Below are positions 58,749 to 64,000 of a DNA stretch of 64,000 bases, piece by piece. Numbering within the stretch: the first letter of the stretch is position 1; every line of letters begins with the position of its first letter. This DNA comes from Synergistaceae bacterium (GTDB lineage: Bacteria; Synergistota; Synergistia; Synergistales; Aminobacteriaceae), in contig JAHDKT010000081.1 in the NCBI GenBank assembly GCA_018436725.1, positions 1 through 64,000 on the forward strand. Reading direction: 5' to 3'. The position numbers were made by a program, and so were the translations under genes. A model generated the notes under the pieces. That model saw only the letters and a list, made by a program, of their open reading frames with translations, did no database searches and was not told the origin of the DNA.

Positions 58749-59543
58749 TCAGACTTCTCCCCGGTACTGCCGGGGAGTGACGCCGACGTGGCTCTTGAAG
58801 ACCTTGATGAAGTGACTCTGATCGAAAAAACCCAGCCCCGCCGCCAGTTCGACGGGGTGTTTTTTCTTCCGGAGTTCTTTTTTCGCGTGGTTGACGCGCA
58901 ACATGGTCTGGTAGGCGTGCGGCGTGAGCATGAAGCGTTCTTTGAAGAGGCGCGGGATGTGGAACTTGTTGATCCCGGAGATCTCCTCAAGCCTGTCCAG
59001 CGTGATCTTCTCCGGAAAAAAGCCGCGAAGGTGCTCCTGAATTTTCATCAGGCCCGGATGCTCCCGCCCCCCTTTGCGCGGAGAGGGGGCTGTCTGCTTC
59101 CCCGCGATCCAGCCGAAGACGTCCGCCGCGACGGTCTCCTTCTCCAGAGGCTCCGCGTTGCCGATGAACGTCGCGAGCATTCCGCGCACCGGCGAGAAAT
59201 CGCACTCCCGCGACGAGAGCATGGTGAAGCCGATCTCCGCGCCGGCAAGCTCCGCCTCCCTGAAGGCGCGAAACCAATCGGCGTCGACGAAGAACATCGC
59301 GTACCGCCACCTGTCCTTCCGAAGCGGCGCGCACGCGTGCACCGCGCAGGGCGGAAAGAAGAGCAGCGTCTCCTCGCGGAGCGTCCGGCTCTCCCCGTCG
59401 CACCAGACAAGCGTCTCCCCCTGCTGGAGGATGCCGAGGGAGCACTCCTCGTGCGAATGCCGCTTGTAACGCACCTCCTCCTCGGCGCAGAGTTTCAGCT
59501 CGAAAAACGGCAAACTCGCATCGCGATAGAATTCGATTCCCAT
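58749..59543 (-). CDS. AraC-family transcriptional regulator
   Basis: 264 residues. The N-terminal cupin part (YKRHSHEECSLGILQQGETL) and the C-terminal pair of helix-turn-helix motifs (LDRLEEISGINKFHIPRLFK, VELAAGLGFFDQSHFIKVFK, GVTPRQYR near the end) are typical of the AraC family. GGGAGG precedes ATG 59543; the much longer reading to 60398 overlaps the hemerythrin gene and is rejected. It is divergent from the hemerythrin gene but separated from it by 228 bases. Confidence 0.9.
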   Translation of the reverse strand: MGIEFYRDASLPFFELKLCAEEEVRYKRHSHEECSLGILQQGETLVWCDGESRTLREETLLFFPPCAVHACAPLRKDRWRYAMFFVDADWFRAFREAELAGAEIGFTMLSSRECDFSPVRGMLATFIGNAEPLEKETVAADVFGWIAGKQTAPSPRKGGREHPGLMKIQEHLRGFFPEKITLDRLEEISGINKFHIPRLFKERFMLTPHAYQTMLRVNHAKKELRKKKHPVELAAGLGFFDQSHFIKVFKSHVGVTPRQYRGEV

Positions 59544-59690
59544 GCAGCGCCTCCCGTGTACCGAATCATGCGTCATGAATCTCCCGGCGATGTTCTCTAT
59601 TATTGCACAAATGCTTCGTTCCTTGGAGACCTGTATCCGTTTTCGGCGGACCGCGTTCATGGCGTTCGCGGATCGGAGCGCGGCGTTCTC

Positions 59691-59719
59691 TTGAAAAAAG
59701 TAAAAAAACTGACTATACT
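59691..59719 (+). promoter_or_regulatory. promoter of the hemerythrin gene
   Basis: TTGAAA at 59691-59696 and TATACT at 59714-59719 with a 17-base spacer. Confidence 0.65.
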
Positions 59720-59771
59720 GCATATATCCTGTACGAAGCGAAGAGTTTTTTCCGCGAAAGGGGAGAGCGTC

Positions 59772-60329
59772 ATGAAATCGACGGATGAACTGATGAATGA
59801 ACACAGGGGAATCGAGGTTATGCTGGATGTTCTTGATGCGGTTGCCCGGAAAGTTGCGACCGGAAAACCCGCTGATTTCGGTCACCTGGACGGAATGATG
59901 GAGTTCCTGTCCGTCTTCGCCGACAAGTGCCGCCACGGGAAGGAGGAGGAGTTCCTCTTCCCGAGCCTTGAAGCGGCGGGAGTGCCGAACGAGGGCGGTC
60001 CCATCGGCGTCATGCTGAGCGAACACCGCAAGGGGCGGGAGTGCATCGCCGGCATGAAGCAGGGCGTCGCGGCGCTGAAATCGGGGGAGAAGAAGAAGGG
60101 ATCCGCGCTCTTCGCCGATAATGCGGCGGCCTATACGGAGCTGCTGAGGCAGCACATCCAGAAAGAAGACAACGTGCTCTTCGTCATGGCCGGTCGGTGT
60201 CTGAGCGATGCGCAGGATGAAGAGCTGTTCCGCGAGTTCGAGAAACTGGAGGAGGAGCGGATCGGAAAGGGGAGGCACGAGCAGTTTCACGCCCTTCTGG
60301 ACGATCTGCGGCAAATCTATCTCGGCTGA
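59772..60329 (+). CDS. hemerythrin/HHE-domain protein
   Basis: 185 residues, all helical by eye, with the non-haem di-iron histidines and acids: NEHRGIEV near 9-16, CRHGKEEEFLFPSLE near 54-68, LSEHRKGREC near 82-91, and LRQHIQKEDNVLFVMA near 122-137. The family binds oxygen or senses NO/iron; in anaerobes it often serves oxidative-stress defence. GGGGAGAG precedes ATG 59772. A good terminator follows. Confidence 0.9.
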   Translation: MKSTDELMNEHRGIEVMLDVLDAVARKVATGKPADFGHLDGMMEFLSVFADKCRHGKEEEFLFPSLEAAGVPNEGGPIGVMLSEHRKGRECIAGMKQGVAALKSGEKKKGSALFADNAAAYTELLRQHIQKEDNVLFVMAGRCLSDAQDEELFREFEKLEEERIGKGRHEQFHALLDDLRQIYLG

Positions 60330-60432
60330 CCGCCGACGCGCTGCGCCTGCGGCGGGCGGCGACGTAGCGTACGCCGAACGAACCGGCAGGCTCGCCAAGA
60401 ACCGATGCCCCGACCCGGTAGCGCCGCTTTGC

Positions 60433-60466
60433 TCCCCCCGCTTCTCCGAGAAGACGGGGGGTTTTT
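60433..60466 (+). terminator. intrinsic terminator after the hemerythrin gene
   Basis: CCCCCCG near 60434-60440 pairs with CGGGGGG near 60455-60461 around an inner TTCT/AGAA pairing, followed by TTTTTAAAA. Confidence 0.8.
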
Positions 60467-60625
60467 AAAACGAATCGTCCGTCCCGCAGCCTCGCTTGCG
60501 AGGGGAACAAAAGTGTACTATCATGCGCTGTGGAGCCGCGTTCGCTAATCGGGTACGGGAGCTGACTGACGGAGAAATCTTCTTTTCTTCACTACGATAA
60601 AGCGCATTGTCATAGGAGGATGAAA

Positions 60626-60988
60626 ATGACTGATATAGAGAGAATTGAAATTGATGAAAATTGGGCACATTCCGCAGTTGTTATAGCAGGAGAATATGCT
60701 TTTATTAGTTATTGTATGAAAAATGAAGGTCAAGGCATTGAAAATCAAATAAATGGTGCTTTTGATGTTCTGGAAGATAGATTAGAAAAAATAGGATTGA
60801 CTTTAGAGTCAGTTGTCAAAATGGACTGTTTGTTTAATGATATAATGGATATTAAATATTTAGGGGAAATAATCAAGCAAAGATTCAATAGGAAGTATCC
60901 TTCAAGAAAAGCCTATGAAACAAGGTTTTTGAGAGACGGCATTCTATTTCAAGTCGATGCAATAGCCTATATTGTAAGCAAAGGTTAG
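60626..60988 (+). CDS. RidA/YjgF-family protein, AT-rich
   Basis: 120 residues. The length and closing segment ETRFLRDGILFQVDAIAYI (with the conserved Arg near 105) are RidA-like. RidA hydrolyses reactive 2-aminoacrylate imines. The bases here differ sharply from the rest of the window: in 60721-60780 only 20 of 60 are G or C. AGGAGG touches the ATG at 60620, so the ATG at 60626 with a six-base gap is preferred. The AT-rich block spans roughly 60600-61060 and suggests horizontal transfer. No mobile-element gene is adjacent. Confidence 0.75.
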   Translation: MTDIERIEIDENWAHSAVVIAGEYAFISYCMKNEGQGIENQINGAFDVLEDRLEKIGLTLESVVKMDCLFNDIMDIKYLGEIIKQRFNRKYPSRKAYETRFLRDGILFQVDAIAYIVSKG

Positions 60989-61302
60989 CATATTGTGCAA
61001 TAAGGCGTGTTAATTAAAGAAATTGATGTTTAACTGATTATGTAAATATTCCTGCCGTATTGTGGTCTTCGCGGAGCAATTGCTTCAATTTTGCGAGGCT
61101 GATGTCACACAGGATAAGCGTTCGTTTTCTGCTCCGCGAAAGAGACGTATCCTCGACGTTGAAAAAGGAGTACGGCGCGGTGGTGACGAAGATCGTCCGT
61201 TCGTTCCGCCCCGGAGATTTGTAGTAGATCCGCGGAAACCGCAACAACCGGAGAGAAGCGCGGGAACGCCGCCCGTGTTTTCGACCTCCCCTTTTCCGCC
61301 CC
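60989..61302. other. intergenic stretch after the RidA gene
   Basis: 314 bases. The first part continues the AT-rich block to about 61060. A short leftward reading (61247-61038) has only a TTG start, no ribosome-binding site and no family resemblance, so it is not called as a gene. Confidence 0.45.
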
Positions 61303-62928
61303 CTATAAAAACTCCAGCGGGCAGAAGTCCTTCGAAAAGATCTTCGTTCCGTACTGCGCGAACCCGACCGTGTAGGAAGTTTCGTCCTCCGACTCCACGA
61401 CGCCCTCCCCGTACCTCGGGTGCAGCGTTCTTTTCGCTCCGGCGGAAGCTTCCTCCGTTCGTTCCGGCCCGAAAACGTCCTGCGCGCCGCGCTTCCCCCG
61501 GTTTTCCAGGATCATCCGGCGGTACCCCTGAAGGTCGGCCTCGCCGGGCGCATCGTCCGGCGCTTCCAGCAGACGCGCGGGGATCATGGAGAGGTAGCCG
61601 CTCTTGCCGGGCATGACGCGGGGGTCGTCCGGGCTCGTGTAGTAGGAGAGCTCAAGGTAGTCCTTCGCGCGCGTGATGCCGACGAAGAAGAGGCGGCGCT
61701 CCTCCTCCTGCTCCTCCCACCTGCCCGGAGACGTGTGCATCGGGATCAGCCCGTAGTTGACGCCGACGATGAAGACGCAGCGGAACTCCAGCCCCTTGCA
61801 GGCGTGGAGCGTCATCAGCCGCACCGCGTCCACCTCCGCCGACGGAGCTTCGTTCTCGGATTCGGCGGCGAGGGCCTCCTTCGCCGACTTGCGCATCTGC
61901 GCCGCGAAGGGGATGCCCCTGCGCGCGAAGGTGTCCTCCAGGGCGGCCGACTGGCGCTGCAAGCGGAAGAGCACGGCGATCTCCCGCCACGGCGCGCCCG
62001 TCTCGTGCAGCCGCCATATCGTCTCCGCCAGCGAAACGGCCTCCAGAAACGGATTGTAGTGGTTCCGCACGACGATGCCCGCCCCCGGATCGCGTATGCC
62101 TTCGAGCTGCGAACGGTCCTCCAGGAAGAACTTCGCCGCCTCGAGGATGGTCGCGCTGGAACGGTAGTTGACGGGCAGCGAAAGCTCGGTGGCTCCGAAC
62201 TCCGCCGCGAAGCGCCGGAAGATGTCCCTGCCGCCGCCGCGCCAGCTGTAGATGACCTGGTTCGGGTCGCCCACGACGAAGAGCTTCGTCTCCGGCGAGG
62301 CCATGGCGCGGAGCAGCTCCGTCTGGAGCGCGTCGCAGTCCTGGAACTCGTCCACGATCACGCGGCGCGGCGACCATCCGGCGCTCCGCAGAAGGCGCGC
62401 CGCGTTCTTCAGCAGGTCGTCGAAGTTCATCGCGTTCAGCCGGAGCTTCTCCGCTGCGAGCAGCTCGCAGAGTCTGCCGATGTCGTCCTCGCGCTTCATC
62501 ACGCCGTAGAGGCTTCGCCCCGACGCGAACGCCTCCATGCGCTTGATCAGCTTGTTCCGGTACTTGACGCACAGCCCGTGCGTACCGATCAGGCGTTCGG
62601 CCAACTCCAGCTCTTCATCGGGGGCAAGGACGGCGAACGAGGGCGTAAACCCCAGCTCTCCGACGGGAAGCACCTGCTGCAACAGCCGCAGGGCCACGCT
62701 GTGGAACGTGCCGAACCAGGCCGTCTCCTCGTCTCCGGCGTCCGGGTCCGCGGCGCGCATCCGCTCCCTGATCTCGTCCGCAGCCTTGTTGGTGAAGGTG
62801 AGCACCGCCATCTCCCGCAGCGGCACGCCGCGCGCCGTGTGCTCGTACAGCGCCTTGGCGATGAGCACGGTGGTCTTCCCGCTTCCCACGGCGGCGTTCA
62901 CCAGGACGGCTCGGCTCTCGTCGAGCAC
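61303..62928 (-). CDS. UvrD/PcrA-type superfamily 1 DNA helicase
   Basis: 541 residues from the first usual start (GTG 62928); coding evidence continues upstream to 62991. All SF1 motifs are seen: Walker A NAAVGSGKTTVL, VDEFQDCDAL, PNQVIYSWRGG, LPVNYRSSATI, MTLHACKGLEFR and the arginine-finger motif FVGITRAKDYLE. The Q-motif LNEQQRRAV, normally the N-terminus of UvrD, lies upstream of 62928, so the true start must be a rare codon (ATC at 62979 or CTG at 62952) or read-through of the TAG at 62992-62994. It is shorter than UvrD and lacks the usual long 2B tail. The C-terminal about 60 residues, ending in DFCPLEFL, are extra. Confidence 0.85.
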   Translation of the reverse strand: MLDESRAVLVNAAVGSGKTTVLIAKALYEHTARGVPLREMAVLTFTNKAADEIRERMRAADPDAGDEETAWFGTFHSVALRLLQQVLPVGELGFTPSFAVLAPDEELELAERLIGTHGLCVKYRNKLIKRMEAFASGRSLYGVMKREDDIGRLCELLAAEKLRLNAMNFDDLLKNAARLLRSAGWSPRRVIVDEFQDCDALQTELLRAMASPETKLFVVGDPNQVIYSWRGGGRDIFRRFAAEFGATELSLPVNYRSSATILEAAKFFLEDRSQLEGIRDPGAGIVVRNHYNPFLEAVSLAETIWRLHETGAPWREIAVLFRLQRQSAALEDTFARRGIPFAAQMRKSAKEALAAESENEAPSAEVDAVRLMTLHACKGLEFRCVFIVGVNYGLIPMHTSPGRWEEQEEERRLFFVGITRAKDYLELSYYTSPDDPRVMPGKSGYLSMIPARLLEAPDDAPGEADLQGYRRMILENRGKRGAQDVFGPERTEEASAGAKRTLHPRYGEGVVESEDETSYTVGFAQYGTKIFSKDFCPLEFL

Positions 62929-62991
62929 GGCCCGCCGCTGCTGTTCGTTCAGTCTTTGAAGTATCTCGCCGCCGTCGATCGCCGCTTCCCC

Positions 62992-64000
62992 CTATCGCGC
63001 AAGGTCTTTGCGCATCTTCCCGAGCTTGGACGCGATCGACGCGTCGCCGTTCAGGATTTCGTACCCCACGGAAAAGTCCGCCGGAACGTACGCAAATCTC
63101 CGGATCAGGGCTTCGAGCTGTTCCCGGTACGTCGCCTCCGACAGCCACTCCGCGGAGAACTCGTGCCGCAGCGACAGGACGAGCCTGCTCCCGTCGGTCC
63201 GCGCCGCCGGCACGCTCGCCAGAAAATGCCCGAGGGCGTCGCCCGAGGAGAGGAGCGCCTCCCGGAACGCGCCCCACTCGTCCGCCAGCGTCTCCATGCG
63301 GAACGGCTTCTCCGGCTGTTGCGCGGAGGCGCGCGGCGTTCTCCTCCCGAGGGGCTTCGGCGCGGGGAGTTCTTCGAGCAGGCTCTTCAGCCCCCAGAGG
63401 ATCACCGCCTTGTCCAGGTGATAGTCGCCCACGCAGGCGGCGCAGCCGTCCGTGCACGCGCACCCCTCGACCATCAGCACCGCGTTGGCGATGATCTCCG
63501 ATACGCGGTCGTACCCCTTGTCCGCGAAGCCCAGTCCTCCCGCGTACATATCGAAGACGCAGACCGACATGCCGCCCCCCTCTCCGTCGGCGTCCGCCAG
63601 CAGCGCGCTGCCGATGTCGTCGTGCGTCGTCATCGTCGCCATCATCGTCGCGTTGAGCAGGGCGAACCCCAGCCCTTCGGCGTACGTCTTCCAGAACTGC
63701 ATTGGCGGGCGGTTCTCTTCCTGCGGGGTGAGCGCCAGGAAGAGAGTGCGGACCTCGTCGGGAAGGCGGATCCAGAACCCCTCGGTGTCGAACGTCTTGC
63801 TCAACGGGCGCTCCAGCGCCTCGTACCCAAGGTTCTGATGGTTGTGAAACTGCTGGCGGCGGAAGCCGAGCGTGGTGTACGAGACGCGCACGTCGCCGAA
63901 TCGCCGCGTCGTTCTCCCCGCCGCGCTCCGCTTCAGCTCCTGGAGCTTGCGCACCTCGGTCGTGTCGCAGGAGACCGTGTAGTAGTTTCCGTCCACCGGC
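62992..64000 (-). CDS. C-terminal part of a DEAD/DEAH helicase with a DUF1998 domain (5' end outside window)
   Basis: The reading is open to the window edge on the minus strand; 336 residues are visible. The DUF1998-type cysteine cluster is near CACTDGCAACVGDYHLDKAV, preceded by MYAGGLGFADKGYDRVSEI and by YTTLGFRRQQFHNHQNLGYE. This is the C-terminal half of MrfA/YprA-like helicases; the helicase motifs lie beyond the window. The tail (about 100 residues) after the cysteine cluster is longer than a bare DUF1998 domain. The stop is TAG, and the following helicase is in the same frame. Confidence 0.8.
   Translation of the reverse strand, partial: PVDGNYYTVSCDTTEVRKLQELKRSAAGRTTRRFGDVRVSYTTLGFRRQQFHNHQNLGYEALERPLSKTFDTEGFWIRLPDEVRTLFLALTPQEENRPPMQFWKTYAEGLGFALLNATMMATMTTHDDIGSALLADADGEGGGMSVCVFDMYAGGLGFADKGYDRVSEIIANAVLMVEGCACTDGCAACVGDYHLDKAVILWGLKSLLEELPAPKPLGRRTPRASAQQPEKPFRMETLADEWGAFREALLSSGDALGHFLASVPAARTDGSRLVLSLRHEFSAEWLSEATYREQLEALIRRFAYVPADFSVGYEILNGDASIASKLGKMRKDLAR

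Noticed and set aside
61038..61247. Short leftward reading of 69 codons next to the RidA gene.
   Set aside because: Only a TTG start, no ribosome-binding site, no recognisable family; it overlaps the edge of the AT-rich block.
1..64000. CRISPR array, tRNA or rRNA genes, prophage or complete insertion sequence.
   Set aside because: No regularly spaced repeats, no cloverleaf-like segments recognised by eye, and no transposase, integrase or phage structural proteins.

Overview
The window looks like chromosomal DNA of a strict anaerobe. The G+C is about 60% by eye, and it carries many family-5 (Opp/Dpp/Nik-type) ABC importers, a tripartite tricarboxylate (TTT) transporter, M20 amidohydrolase plus DUF-type membrane pairs, a PAS-GGDEF-HD-GYP receptor and a fused 2-hydroxyacyl-CoA dehydratase activase. 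That mixture suits an amino-acid or organic-acid fermenting Synergistota-like bacterium; the assignment is inference from gene content. No rRNA, tRNA, CRISPR array, complete insertion sequence or prophage was seen.

Layout. 1-138: end of a DODA-type dioxygenase. 139-5677: promoter, cobalamin riboswitch and terminator ahead of a complete five-gene Nik/Dpp-like ABC importer. 5703-8482: a GntR regulator, a possible small RNA, an ATC-hydrolase-like protein and a DUF3100-like membrane protein with a palindromic promoter site. 9045-14447: seven leftward genes (membrane protein, two methyltransferases, eight-bladed PQQ-type propeller, isochorismatase-like, alpha/beta hydrolase, DUF3795). 14708-15961: a divergent SHMT. 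16020-21497: a second complete Dpp/Opp importer. 21752-22692: a cyclophilin-like protein and YbaK. 22919-29682: a sugar-acid cluster (KDPG aldolase, KDG kinase, DapA-family lyase, TctCBA, IclR) behind a perfect sigma-70 consensus promoter. 29698-34360: CorA, DUF488, a c-di-GMP receptor with a CheX-like phosphatase, and a GIY-YIG/DUF6530 pair. 34514-39458: leftward UgpCAEB-GlpQ glycerophosphodiester operon. 40010-44349: M20 amidohydrolase, DUF5058 and partner membrane protein, with a convergent PucR regulator. 44683-47429: DJ-1/PfpI protein, a peptidyl-arginine/agmatine deiminase gene with a shifted 5' end, and MinC. 47727-52200: a string of mostly single enzymes and CheV. 52390-60329: acetoacetate-decarboxylase family protein, MarR and its fused activase/methyltransferase operon, AraC, hemerythrin. 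60626-60988: an AT-rich RidA gene, probably transferred. 61303-64000: a UvrD-like helicase directly behind, and in frame with, a DUF1998 helicase.

How it fits together. Much of the window is import (four binding-protein-dependent systems plus the DUF5058 and DUF3100 membrane proteins), each with a nearby regulator or hydrolytic enzyme. The most unusual points are a Nik/Dpp-type importer under B12 control, a deiminase gene that is flanked by imperfect 42-bp direct repeats and carries a frameshift at its start, a helicase with no ordinary start codon after an in-frame TAG, an SHMT with altered residues beside the PLP lysine, and a MarR regulator with two matching operators around its activase operon.
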